A DNA stretch of 41,263 bases. Origin: Cytophagaceae bacterium. Its GTDB lineage: Bacteria; Bacteroidota; Bacteroidia; Cytophagales; Spirosomataceae. Positions 33,912 through 41,263 of the stretch are shown here, in pieces. The stretch lies in assembly GCA_947494535.1 (NCBI GenBank), contig CANLVU010000008.1:1-41263 (forward strand). Direction: 5' to 3'. Position 1 is the stretch's first letter; each line of letters begins with the position of its first letter. Below the pieces are notes generated by a model that was given only the letters and a program-made list of their open reading frames with translations, was not told the origin of the DNA and did no database searches. The position numbers and the translations under genes were made by a program.

Positions 33912-34991
33912 ATGCAGCTTTCTGTTCATTTATTCGAGGACCAGGCTCTAAAGGCCGCTCTGCAACCGCTCACTCAGCACCGAAAAGTCGCTGAATTATG
34001 GATAGGCACGAGTACCCTGGAAAGCAAGTGGCACACACGAATTTTAACTGCTGAAAAGGCGGACATTCAGGTGATGAGTTCCGTACTTCCTTTGCCTAGC
34101 ACTTTCGAACTTTTAGAACAACTTCCGGCAGATAGTTCCTATGTATTTGAGGAGCGTGTTTTAGCCCAAAGAGGAAAAGGATCAAAACGCCTTGAACAAT
34201 ACCTTCCTTTCCTACAGCATCCTGAAGATTTACTGGCTTATCAAGCTGCGTTTTTACAAATGGAAATCCAGGGAAACAATCCTGGTCCCGGAAACAATAC
34301 GTTTATTTGTTCGGAAGACATCTACCTACATCCGTCCGCACAAATACAAGGAAGCATTTTAGATGCTAGTAAAGGCCCTATTTATATCGGCGAAGACGTC
34401 AACTTACAAATAGGAACGCTAATTCAGGGTCCAGCGGCGCTTCTAAAAGGTGCAACGACGAATATTGGAGCTAAGATCCGGCCGAATACCACCATCGGGC
34501 CAGGTTGCAAGGTAGGGGGTGAAATCAACCACTGCATCTTCTTTCCTTACAGTAATAAAGCGCATGAGGGTTATTTAGGCAACTCGATTGTAGGATCCTA
34601 TTCAAATTTAGGCGCTTTAACGAATGGCTCAAATCTGCGCAATGATATTCAGGCCGTTTCTTTATATGACTACACAATAAAGGGGCCACGAAATACCGGA
34701 GTGAAGTCTCTAGGCCAAATCATCGGCGACTTCGTCACCACCGGTGTGGGGACAAATCTGAATACGGGGACTGTTATTGGGAGTCATTGCAACCTATCAA
34801 GTATTGGATTTCCGCCGCGATATATCCCGTCCTTTAGTTTTGGAGAGTATCCATCATTAAAGCAATTTGATTTCGAAAAAGCGTTTGCCTCTGCCTGCGC
34901 TTGGATCGAATTGAAAAATCAGAAAATCCCCGAAAATCTACGCCAAAGCATGGAAGAAATTTGGAAAGCGGACACATCTTTCCGAAATTAG
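33912..34991 (+). CDS. GlmU-family protein: degenerate nucleotidyltransferase part plus left-handed beta-helix
   Basis: The 359-residue protein has a short N-terminal region (1-135) recalling sugar nucleotidyltransferases of the Bacteroidota GlmU family ('LTQHRKVAELWIGTSTLESKW'). It lacks the usual glycine-rich nucleotide loop at the very start. Residues about 140-310 are hexapeptide repeats of a left-handed beta-helix ('IYLHPSAQIQGSILD', 'IYIGEDVNLQIGTLIQGP', 'NIGAKIRPNTTIGPGCKVGG', 'VGTNLNTGTVIGSHCN'), the fold of acyl- and acetyltransferases. It is likely involved in sugar-nucleotide or amino-sugar metabolism of the envelope; the exact reaction is unknown. It heads a rightward run with holB, hemC and an rmlD-like gene. 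Confidence 0.78.
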   Translation: MQLSVHLFEDQALKAALQPLTQHRKVAELWIGTSTLESKWHTRILTAEKADIQVMSSVLPLPSTFELLEQLPADSSYVFEERVLAQRGKGSKRLEQYLPFLQHPEDLLAYQAAFLQMEIQGNNPGPGNNTFICSEDIYLHPSAQIQGSILDASKGPIYIGEDVNLQIGTLIQGPAALLKGATTNIGAKIRPNTTIGPGCKVGGEINHCIFFPYSNKAHEGYLGNSIVGSYSNLGALTNGSNLRNDIQAVSLYDYTIKGPRNTGVKSLGQIIGDFVTTGVGTNLNTGTVIGSHCNLSSIGFPPRYIPSFSFGEYPSLKQFDFEKAFASACAWIELKNQKIPENLRQSMEEIWKADTSFRN

Positions 34992-35017
34992 TTCTTTCTT
35001 TATAAAAAGCCCTTTGC

Positions 35018-36148
35018 ATGCGATTTCAAGACATTCCAGGTCTGAACAAAACCAAGAAAACTTTGTCGCTAGCGGTGCAAAATCAACACATCGCACACGC
35101 TCAATTATTCGTGGGACCTCCAGGTGGAGCTCAACTCGCAATGGCTCATGCATTTGTCACCTATTTATTTTGCACGGACCGCTCAGACAGCGATTCCTGT
35201 GGGGTTTGTCCTAGTTGCCAGAAATTGCAACGAGGCGTTCACCCGGATTTAGTCTACGTCTACCCTACCGTCATAACGAAGAAAATCAAGGAGGCGGAGT
35301 CGGATGCCTATTTGCCTGATTGGCGGAAATTTATTCAAGAATCTTACTTTAGAACCTTGCCCGAGTGGCTAGGCTATATGGGTGCAGAGGGAAATCGCCA
35401 GGGAAATATCCCCGTAGAAGAGACTCGAAAATTAGTGCAAAAAATTAGCTTAAAACCCTTTGAGGCACCATTTAAGGTGGTGATGCTTTGGAACCCTGAG
35501 ACGCTAAATGCGGCTGCAGGCAATGCCTTATTGAAGACCTTAGAGGAGCCGCCAAGTTCGACTTTATTTGTTTTAGTCTGTGCGGAACCGGATAAATTAT
35601 TGACCACCATTATCTCTAGAACCCAGCGCGTTAGTGTGGGAGCCGTGGATGTGGAGGATTTAGCGGATTATTTAGTCCAAAAAGCGGAAATTGATACCGA
35701 AAAGGCACACCAAATAGCGGTGAATTGCGAAGGAAATATTTCGGAAGCTTTGGAGAAATCAAACTCCGATAACCTCAGCACTACGACTTGGTTTGCCGAG
35801 TGGATGCGCGCGATTTATGCGCGAAATCTATCCAAATTAGTCCAATTAGCCGACCAATTCGACGGTTTAGCGAAGGAAAATCAAAAAGGAATCTTGAGTT
35901 ATAGCTTGCATATTTTCAGACAATGTCTGTACCAAATTTCGGATGCGAGTAGCTTAATTAAATCGCTTGAAAAGGAAAAGGCCTTTGTGGATAATTTCTC
36001 AAAAACGCTGAATACCGATAAGATCGCGGCAATGACGGAGAAAATCTCCGAAGTGCACTACCATTTAGAACGTAATGCACGGGCCAAAATGGTACACCTC
36101 GACCTCTCCCTTTACTTATTACGCGTATTCCACGCGAAAAACTCCTGA
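35018..36148 (+). CDS. holB: DNA polymerase III delta-prime subunit (HolB-like)
   Basis: This clamp-loader subunit has 376 residues. The AAA+ fold is seen at the N-terminus ('FQDIPGLNKTKKTLSLAV', 'HAQLFVGPPGGAQLAMAHAF'), with the P-loop position 'GPPGGAQL' (33-40) lacking the Lys, as expected for the non-ATP-hydrolysing delta-prime. A four-Cys zinc module lies at 52, 61, 64 and 67. Sensor text 'NAAAGNALLKTLEEPPSSTLFVLV' and 'ISRTQR' follow near 165-210. DnaX (tau/gamma) is the main relative, but it would keep the Walker A Lys. It lies 26 bases after the GlmU-like gene and one base before hemC, in an apparent operon of functionally unrelated genes. Confidence 0.88.
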   Translation: MRFQDIPGLNKTKKTLSLAVQNQHIAHAQLFVGPPGGAQLAMAHAFVTYLFCTDRSDSDSCGVCPSCQKLQRGVHPDLVYVYPTVITKKIKEAESDAYLPDWRKFIQESYFRTLPEWLGYMGAEGNRQGNIPVEETRKLVQKISLKPFEAPFKVVMLWNPETLNAAAGNALLKTLEEPPSSTLFVLVCAEPDKLLTTIISRTQRVSVGAVDVEDLADYLVQKAEIDTEKAHQIAVNCEGNISEALEKSNSDNLSTTTWFAEWMRAIYARNLSKLVQLADQFDGLAKENQKGILSYSLHIFRQCLYQISDASSLIKSLEKEKAFVDNFSKTLNTDKIAAMTEKISEVHYHLERNARAKMVHLDLSLYLLRVFHAKNS

Positions 36149-36149
36149 T

Positions 36150-37076
36150 ATGAAAACGGTTCGCATCGGTACTCGAAATTCGGCTTTGGCTTTGTGGCAA
36201 GCTCACTACGTGGGAGCTTTGCTCGAAAAAGAAGGCTTAGCTTATGAAATCGTAGCGATCTCCACAAAAGGGGATCAAATACTCGATCGTTCCTTATCTA
36301 AAATCGGATCTAAAGGAGTCTTCACCGAAGAATTAGAAACGATGCTGCGTGCAGGAGAAATTGACATCGCCCAGCATTCTGCGAAGGACCTTCCCTCCCA
36401 TTTGCCTGCAGAACTCGAATTAATCGCGTTTACAGAGCGCGAATCGGCGGAAGATGTTGTTTTAAGCCTTGATCCAGCGAAGACTTTGGCTTCTAGCGAG
36501 TCCTTGCGTATTGGCACATCTTCCACGCGCAGACGCGCCTTTTTGAGCCATTTTTATCCACAGCATACCGCCGTAGAGATGCGAGGCAATTTGCAGACGC
36601 GTTTGGAAAAATTAAAAAAGGGGGATTGCGATGCAATGCTATTGGCTTTTGCCGGCGTCCACCGAATGGAAATGGAATCCTATATAACGCAGCACTTAAG
36701 CATAGATCAATTCGTACCCGCTGTGGGCCAAGGATCGGTGGCGATTCAATGTGCAGTAACATTAGACGCTAGTATTAAAAACTTAGTACGCAAAGCTTGC
36801 AATCATTCTGAAACAGAGGCTACTATATTAGCTGAGCGCCATTTATTAGCGCATTTAGAAGGCGGATGTAGTGTTCCGGTGTATGGACATGCCGTCTTAA
36901 ATGGCGATAAAATAGCTTTGCATGCCGGCGTTCTTAGCTTAGATGGTGTAGAAAATATCTACCATTCTGCGGAGGGTTCAGATCCAGCTATACTCGGAAA
37001 AGAAGTCGCGATGGAGCTGATTCATTTAGGGGCACATCAATTATTAAGAAAAATCAGACAGCAATTAGGTTCATGA
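36150..37076 (+). CDS. hemC: Hydroxymethylbilane synthase (porphobilinogen deaminase)
   Basis: This enzyme polymerises four porphobilinogens to hydroxymethylbilane in haem synthesis. The ATG at 36150, one base after the holB stop, gives 308 residues, the family's normal length; a frame extension from 36075 would overlap holB and is rejected. Visible motifs: 'RIGTRNSALALWQA' (5-18), 'GVFTEELE' (56-63), the catalytic Asp in 'IDIAQHSAKDLP' (71-82), the Arg-rich 'GTSSTRRRA' (122-130), and the dipyrromethane-bearing Cys240 in 'EGGCSVP'. The stop overlaps the next gene's start (ATGA). No other hem gene is in the window. Confidence 0.96.
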   Translation: MKTVRIGTRNSALALWQAHYVGALLEKEGLAYEIVAISTKGDQILDRSLSKIGSKGVFTEELETMLRAGEIDIAQHSAKDLPSHLPAELELIAFTERESAEDVVLSLDPAKTLASSESLRIGTSSTRRRAFLSHFYPQHTAVEMRGNLQTRLEKLKKGDCDAMLLAFAGVHRMEMESYITQHLSIDQFVPAVGQGSVAIQCAVTLDASIKNLVRKACNHSETEATILAERHLLAHLEGGCSVPVYGHAVLNGDKIALHAGVLSLDGVENIYHSAEGSDPAILGKEVAMELIHLGAHQLLRKIRQQLGS

Positions 37077-37984
37077 AAAAACGCATTTTAATCACGGGAT
37101 CTAACGGTTTATTAGGCCAAAAACTAGTCGAACTTCTACGCGAACAAGCGCATGTCGAATTAATCGCCACCGCCCGAGGAGCTAATCGTTTACCGGTGAC
37201 CGAAGGATACACCTACGCCTCTTTAGATATTACCGTGGCAGAAGAAGTTAATGCAGTATTTGATCAATTCAAGCCCGAGGTGGTGATTCATACGGCTGCC
37301 ATGACTAACGTGGATACCTGCGAAACAGATCGTGCAGGTTGTGATTTGTTAAACGTAGATGCAGTTGCTTATATCATAGAGGCCTGCGAAAAACACGGAA
37401 CTTATTTATGTCACTTGTCGACTGACTTCATTTTTGATGGAGCAGCTGGTCCTTATAAAGAAGAGGATGTAGCAAATCCGATTTCTTATTATGGAGAAAG
37501 CAAATTAAAAGCAGAACACTTATTGTTTGATTCTCACATTCGTTGGAGCATCGCGCGCACTGTATTGGTCTATGGCATTGTGCCGGATATGAGCCGTTCT
37601 AATATTTTGCTGTGGGTGAAGAAATCCCTAGAAGACGGAAAAACGATCCAAGTAGTAACGGATCAGTTCCGCACGCCTACCCTAGCGGAAGATCTAGCGA
37701 TGGGCTGCTGGTTGCTTTCAAAAGACGAAGTGGAAGGCGTATTCAACATCTCCGGCTCTGATTTCTTAACTCCCTACGAAATGGCAGTGATGACGGCAGA
37801 TTATTATAGTTTGGACAAATCTTTATTGCAAAAAGCGGATTCATCTACCTTTCAACAGACGGCAAAAAGACCCGCTCGTACAGGTTTTGTGCTCGATAAA
37901 GCAAAAAAAGTCCTAGGCTATGCACCTAGAACTTTTCAAGAAGGTATCGCCTTGATGGCGCAGCAAGTAGCTGATTTAAGCTAA
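37073..37984 (+). CDS. SDR-family sugar-nucleotide reductase (RmlD/RfbD-like)
   Basis: The 303-residue extended short-chain dehydrogenase has an N-terminal Rossmann motif '[16 protein letters not shown]' (5-20), the '[12 protein letters not shown]' block (about 73-84), and the active-site pair Ser/Thr ('LSTDFIFDG') and YxxxK ('[10 protein letters not shown]', about 141-150). This fits RmlD (dTDP-4-dehydrorhamnose reductase) and its close relatives. No rmlA, rmlB or rmlC is nearby, so the sugar is not certain. It overlaps hemC by four bases and, at its 3' end, the convergent obg gene by nine bases. Confidence 0.83.
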   Translation: MKKRILITGSNGLLGQKLVELLREQAHVELIATARGANRLPVTEGYTYASLDITVAEEVNAVFDQFKPEVVIHTAAMTNVDTCETDRAGCDLLNVDAVAYIIEACEKHGTYLCHLSTDFIFDGAAGPYKEEDVANPISYYGESKLKAEHLLFDSHIRWSIARTVLVYGIVPDMSRSNILLWVKKSLEDGKTIQVVTDQFRTPTLAEDLAMGCWLLSKDEVEGVFNISGSDFLTPYEMAVMTADYYSLDKSLLQKADSSTFQQTAKRPARTGFVLDKAKKVLGYAPRTFQEGIALMAQQVADLS

Positions 37985-39070
37985 AGCTTCTGGATCTTCC
38001 ATCATTTCATCCGCCATCGGATTAACTACCGGAAGATCTAACATAAGAGGTGTTTGTTTTAACTTATCAAAGTCTTTATTATCATCTAATAAGGTAGTCC
38101 AAAGCAAATCTTTCAATTCCTGAATTCCTTCTTGAGTCACAGATGAAATCAATAAAACGGGAATATCTTGTGGTAAACTTTCCCGCATTTCCGCTTCCAT
38201 TTCTGGAATTGACAAGTCCATTTTAGACACGACAATAACGCGACGCTTTCCTAATAATTCTGGGTTGTATTTTTCTAATTCTCCGGTCAAAATACGGTAT
38301 TCTTCTCCCCAATTTTCTGCTTCAGATGGAATCAAAAAGCACAAAATCGAATTCCGTTCAATATGACGTAAGAATCTCAATCCCAAACCTTTACCCTCCG
38401 ATGCACCTTCAATAATTCCCGGAATGTCGGCAACCACAAAGGACTTATCATCCCGGTATTCGACCACCCCTAATTGAGGCACTAAGGTAGTAAATGGATA
38501 ATCTGCAATTTCAGGAGTGGCCGCTGAAAGTACGGATAAAAGCGTTGACTTACCCGCATTCGGGAAACCCACTAAACCTACATCAGCTAATATTTTCAAT
38601 TCCATCACTACCCATACATCTTGACCCTCTTCGCCCGGTTGCGCATGGCGAGGAGATTGATTCGTCGAAGACTTGAAATTATGATTTCCTAAACCACCAC
38701 GACCGCCGGGTAGCAATAAAATCTTTTGCCCTTCTTCTGTAACTTCTGCCAGAAAATCATCCGTCTCCGCATCTTTCACAATCGTCCCTAAAGGCACTTG
38801 AATGAAGACATCTTCCCCTTCAGCACCGGAACGGCGTCCACCTTCTCCACCATTTCCACTATCCGCAATAATATGCTTCTGGTATTTCAAGTGAATCAAT
38901 GTCCAAAGTTGCGTACTTCCAACCAGGTAAATATGACCTCCACGACCGCCATCACCCCCATCTGGTCCACCCTTAGGCACGTGTTTTTCCCTCCGAAAGT
39001 GGGATGAACCGCTTCCTCCTCGGCCGGAACGTAGATTGATTTTGACGTAGTCAATGAAGTTAGATGTCAT
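37976..39070 (-). CDS. obgE: GTPase Obg/CgtA
   Basis: This essential ribosome-associated GTPase has 364 residues. The glycine-rich Obg fold is at the N-terminus (1-158, with '[29 protein letters not shown]' text in two parts and '[11 protein letters not shown]'). The G domain follows with G1 '[11 protein letters not shown]', G3 'DIPGIIEGA' and G4-like 'VSKMD'. The short acidic tail ('[10 protein letters not shown]') stands in for the longer OCT domain of other phyla. It follows adk by 13 bases in the same direction, a frequent pairing in Bacteroidota. It supports large-subunit assembly and the stringent response. Confidence 0.96.
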   Translation of the reverse strand: MTSNFIDYVKINLRSGRGGSGSSHFRREKHVPKGGPDGGDGGRGGHIYLVGSTQLWTLIHLKYQKHIIADSGNGGEGGRRSGAEGEDVFIQVPLGTIVKDAETDDFLAEVTEEGQKILLLPGGRGGLGNHNFKSSTNQSPRHAQPGEEGQDVWVVMELKILADVGLVGFPNAGKSTLLSVLSAATPEIADYPFTTLVPQLGVVEYRDDKSFVVADIPGIIEGASEGKGLGLRFLRHIERNSILCFLIPSEAENWGEEYRILTGELEKYNPELLGKRRVIVVSKMDLSIPEMEAEMRESLPQDIPVLLISSVTQEGIQELKDLLWTTLLDDNKDFDKLKQTPLMLDLPVVNPMADEMMEDPEALA

Positions 39071-39083
39071 TCTATTTTGTTAA

Positions 39084-39653
39084 TTATGCTTCGATAATAG
39101 CTAAAATTTGAGAGAAAATTTCCTCAATTTCGCCAATACCATTAATTCCTGAGAATTTATTTTGAGCAGCGTAATAACCAGCTACCGGAGCCGTTTTTTC
39201 GCCGTATTCTTGCACGCGTTTACGTATTAATTCTTCGTTTTGATCATCAGGACGACCAGAAGTCTTGCCGCGCTCTAATAAACGCTGCGTTAGTTCCTCT
39301 TCACTCACCTCTAGCGCAATCATGTGATTAATCGCTAATTGATGACCTGCTAATAAGTTGTCCAAAGCTTGAGCTTGCGCCTCCGTTCTAGGAAAACCAT
39401 CAAAAATAAAACCCGCCGCCTCCTTATTCTCGTTCAATTTATTCTCAATCATTCCGATCACAACTGCATCTGGAACCAAAATTCCTTGATCCATTAATTT
39501 CTTCGCTTCTAAGCCCAAAGACGTACCTGCAGAAATTTCCGCACGTAATAAATCACCTGTAGACAAATGGATTAAACCGTATTTCGCAATTAATTTTGCA
39601 GACTGAGTGCCTTTGCCTGCCCCTGGGGGCCCAAATAAAACAAGATTAAGCAT
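39084..39653 (-). CDS. adk: Adenylate kinase
   Basis: This enzyme interconverts ATP, ADP and AMP. The 189 residues include the P-loop 'GPPGAGKGTQ' (8-17), 'HLSTGDLLRAEI' (about 33-44), the AMP-site 'GFIFDGFPRTEAQA' (about 81-94), and the short LID 'RGKTSGRPDDQNEELIRKR' (about 128-146) without zinc cysteines, as is normal for Bacteroidota. It is the first gene of the adk-obgE operon. A minus-strand -7 box lies at 39682-39689. Confidence 0.96.
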   Translation of the reverse strand: MLNLVLFGPPGAGKGTQSAKLIAKYGLIHLSTGDLLRAEISAGTSLGLEAKKLMDQGILVPDAVVIGMIENKLNENKEAAGFIFDGFPRTEAQAQALDNLLAGHQLAINHMIALEVSEEELTQRLLERGKTSGRPDDQNEELIRKRVQEYGEKTAPVAGYYAAQNKFSGINGIGEIEEIFSQILAIIEA

Positions 39654-39681
39654 ATAAATGTGGGTTAATATTTTCGAACCA

Positions 39682-39689
39682 CAAAGGTA
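39682..39689 (-). promoter_or_regulatory. -7 element for adk-obgE
   Basis: TACCTTTG on the minus strand matches TAnnTTTG, 28 bases before the adk ATG. No clear -33 box is seen. Confidence 0.45.
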
Positions 39690-39722
39690 ATCAAATCAGA
39701 GGCAAAAGCAGGGATTTTCTGC

Positions 39723-39730
39723 TATATTTG
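39723..39730 (+). promoter_or_regulatory. -7 element for the nitroreductase gene
   Basis: TATATTTG matches TAnnTTTG exactly and lies 16 bases before the ATG at 39747. A -33 TTG at proper distance is lacking. Confidence 0.45.
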
Positions 39731-39746
39731 GCATAAAAAAAGATAA

Positions 39747-40469
39747 ATGCTTTCAACCCAATTCGAAGAGATTATTCAGAAAAGACGTTCCAATAGACGC
39801 TATGACCCCACCGTAAAAGTGGACGATGCAGTCATCGAACGCAGCTTACAACGTTCCATTTTATCCCCTAATAGTAGTAATATGCAGCTATGGGAGTTTT
39901 ATTGGATTAAAAGTGAATCAGAAAAAAAGGCCTTTCTTCCCCTATGTTTAGGACAATCGGCAGCAAAAGATACCGCCCATATGGTCGTTTTCGTTACCCG
40001 CCAGGATCTTTGGAAACAAAGAGCAGCTTGGAACTTAAGCCGCGTAAAAGATTCCATTGAAGGTGAACCGACTAAAATGCAAAAAAGAGGTTTAGAGTAC
40101 TATGGGAAGCTCATTCCGCTATTATACCGCAACGATATTTTTGGTATTTCTACTTTCATCCGCTGGAACATTTGTTTCTGGATGGGATTGAAAAAACCGA
40201 TGATGCGTTTTGGGGGTAAAGCCGATCAGCGCGTGATGGTGCATAAATCGTGTGGATTAGCTGCGCAAACGTTTATGCTTTCCATTGCAGCGGAAGGTTT
40301 TGAGTCCTGCCCTATGGAAGGTTTTGATGCACAACGCGTGAAAAAACATTTAAAGCTGCCTGCTGGAGCGGAAATCAATATGATTGTTTCGGTGGGTAAA
40401 GGAACAGAAGAGGGAGTGTGGGGACCTCGTTTTAGAGTTCCTTACGAGGAAGTGGTGCACGTACGCTAA
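39747..40469 (+). CDS. Nitroreductase-family FMN oxidoreductase
   Basis: The 240-residue protein shows the family frame: 'FEEIIQKRRSNRRYDPT' at 6-22 with the Arg pair that binds FMN phosphate, 'SPNSSNMQLWEFYWI' near 40-54 with the FMN-contacting Ser/Asn, and 'GLAAQTFMLSIAAEGFESCPMEGFD' near 168-192. It probably reduces quinones, nitro groups or enones with NAD(P)H; the native substrate is unknown. A 45-residue insertion between about 100 and 150 is larger than in small NfnB-type enzymes and includes a hydrophobic stretch. Its stop overlaps the convergent priA end by four bases. Confidence 0.87.
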   Translation: MLSTQFEEIIQKRRSNRRYDPTVKVDDAVIERSLQRSILSPNSSNMQLWEFYWIKSESEKKAFLPLCLGQSAAKDTAHMVVFVTRQDLWKQRAAWNLSRVKDSIEGEPTKMQKRGLEYYGKLIPLLYRNDIFGISTFIRWNICFWMGLKKPMMRFGGKADQRVMVHKSCGLAAQTFMLSIAAEGFESCPMEGFDAQRVKKHLKLPAGAEINMIVSVGKGTEEGVWGPRFRVPYEEVVHVR

Positions 40470-41263
40470 TTGCAGTCTACATCTACAATAATTTGAACGC
40501 CTTTGAAAGCTGGCTTCGTGCTAAGGGTATCCAACTCTTGGCGAAGCTGCTTTTTAAAGGTGGCTAGTGCCACACCTTTCTCCAACTTAATCAGGATTTC
40601 CATCGCATATTGATTTCGAATGCGTTCGATTAAGGGCTTTTCAGGACCTAGGACGCGTCCATTGCCAAATTTGGCCTTCAATAAAACGCCTAAATCCTTC
40701 GCCGCCGTTTCCACATTGCGCGCCTCATAATGCCGCATGACGATCTTAATCAAACGAGTGAATGGAGGGTAATGATAGCCTTCGCGTTCAATCATTTCGT
40801 CCGCATACAATTGCTCGTAATTTCCTTCTTGGATATAGGTAAACAGGCGATGCGTGGGTTGATTCGTTTGAATGTACACTTGCCCTTGCACCTCGCGGCG
40901 ACCGGCACGACCTGCCACTTGAGTGATTAACTGGAATCCTCGTTCGTGTGCTCTGAAATCTGGAAAATTAATAATCTTATCTGCGTCAAAAATAGCTACT
41001 AACGATAGCCCCTCGAAATCGAGGCCTTTAGCTACCATTTGAGTACCTACTAAAACGTCTACCTGGCCTTTCTGAATCTCTGTAATCAAACTCGTAAAGG
41101 CAGTCTTCGAACGTGTGGTATCCAAATCCATTCGAGCCACACGCGCCTCAGGAAGATGTAATTGCAATTCCTCCTCTAATTTCTCTGTGCCATAGCCCAT
41201 GGTCTTCATTTGCGCGGAGCCGCAGGCTCCGCAGCGGTGAATTAATGACTCGTGGTGTCCGCA
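40466..41263 (-). CDS. priA: Primosomal protein N' (PriA helicase), C-terminal part; 5' end outside window
   Basis: The frame is open to the right edge, giving 265 residues of C-terminal sequence. It begins inside the zinc-binding insertion ('CGHHESLIHRCGACGS', a Cys-rich finger that binds the primosome and DNA). It continues through the second helicase lobe: 'VLVGTQMVAKGLDFEGLSLV' (motif V region) and 'QVAGRAGRREVQGQVYIQT' (motif VI with the arginine finger). The C-terminal domain follows to the end. PriA restarts stalled replication forks. The upstream part, including Walker A, lies beyond the window. The zinc finger begins at the last codon shown. Confidence 0.94.
   Translation of the reverse strand, partial: CGHHESLIHRCGACGSAQMKTMGYGTEKLEEELQLHLPEARVARMDLDTTRSKTAFTSLITEIQKGQVDVLVGTQMVAKGLDFEGLSLVAIFDADKIINFPDFRAHERGFQLITQVAGRAGRREVQGQVYIQTNQPTHRLFTYIQEGNYEQLYADEMIEREGYHYPPFTRLIKIVMRHYEARNVETAAKDLGVLLKAKFGNGRVLGPEKPLIERIRNQYAMEILIKLEKGVALATFKKQLRQELDTLSTKPAFKGVQIIVDVDCN

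Noticed and set aside
36075-36149. 25-residue extension of hemC
   Set aside because: It overlaps holB out of frame, and the ATG at 36150 gives the normal family start.
1-41263. Mobile elements, tRNA/rRNA genes, CRISPR arrays, defence islands
   Set aside because: I looked for transposase or integrase motifs, terminal repeats, cloverleaf-like segments and spaced repeats, and found none that could be supported by eye.

Overview
The window is a gene-dense, roughly 40-45 % GC stretch of a chromosome from a member of the Bacteroidota, most likely the Cytophagales. The evidence is: two outer-membrane receptors with N-terminal carboxypeptidase-regulatory-like domains, one followed by a DUF4249 lipoprotein; DUF2807 ('GIN') proteins with a PadR-PspC pair; a PorT-like protein beside the menaquinone methyltransferase gene; a short-lid adenylate kinase; a zinc-independent L31; the Bacteroidota-type N-acyl-ornithine carbamoyltransferase; almost no Shine-Dalgarno sequences; and repeated promoters of the TTTG-N19/20-TAnnTTTG type. 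A stand-alone CrtW beta-carotene ketolase suggests a keto-carotenoid-pigmented organism. The window is mostly housekeeping. I see no phage, transposon, CRISPR array, rRNA or tRNA.

Layout: 1-1353 is the 5' part of a secreted GH43-type glycosidase gene (leftward, cut by the window edge). 1396-3425 holds crtW, then pyrH-frr. 3455-5351 holds a patatin-like lipase and, divergently, a trans-polyprenyl diphosphate synthase. 5424-8030 is a large outer-membrane beta-barrel protein with a Gly/Met-rich tail. 8133-12903 runs rightward: a GNAT acetyltransferase and an arginine cluster (argF', argB, argE, argH). 12881-17604 contains riboflavin synthase, a DUF1684 protein and a leftward PadR > PspC-GIN > GIN operon whose promoter carries a clear inverted-repeat operator. 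17741-21395 runs rightward: orphan histidine kinase, AEC permease, menG, porT-like. 21397-24676 is a TonB-dependent receptor/DUF4249 pair. 24832-26953 is a HipB-like XRE regulator immediately before a NagB/PIG-L fusion. 26950-33051 runs leftward: nrdA, a YhhN-family membrane protein and a giant FAD/Fe-S/CCG oxidoreductase. 33052-33598 is the only long non-coding stretch. 33599-37984 runs rightward: rpmE, GlmU-like, holB, hemC, rmlD-like. The end holds obg and adk (leftward), a nitroreductase, and the C-terminal part of priA (leftward, cut by the window edge).

Functional links: arginine synthesis is represented from N-acyl-glutamate phosphorylation (ArgB) through carbamoylation (ArgF'), deacylation (ArgE) and argininosuccinate cleavage (ArgH). 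Residue 90 of ArgF' is Ala, which points to succinylated rather than acetylated intermediates. Polyprenyl diphosphate synthase and MenG both serve menaquinone. The PadR/PspC/GIN operon looks like an autoregulated envelope-stress module.

No clearly new system is proven. The best leads are the PadR operon with its promoter-embedded operator, a promoter nested in the rpmE terminator that predicts a leaderless GlmU-like mRNA, the orphan HipB-like regulator ahead of nagB, and an unexplained leftward terminator-like hairpin upstream of nrdA.
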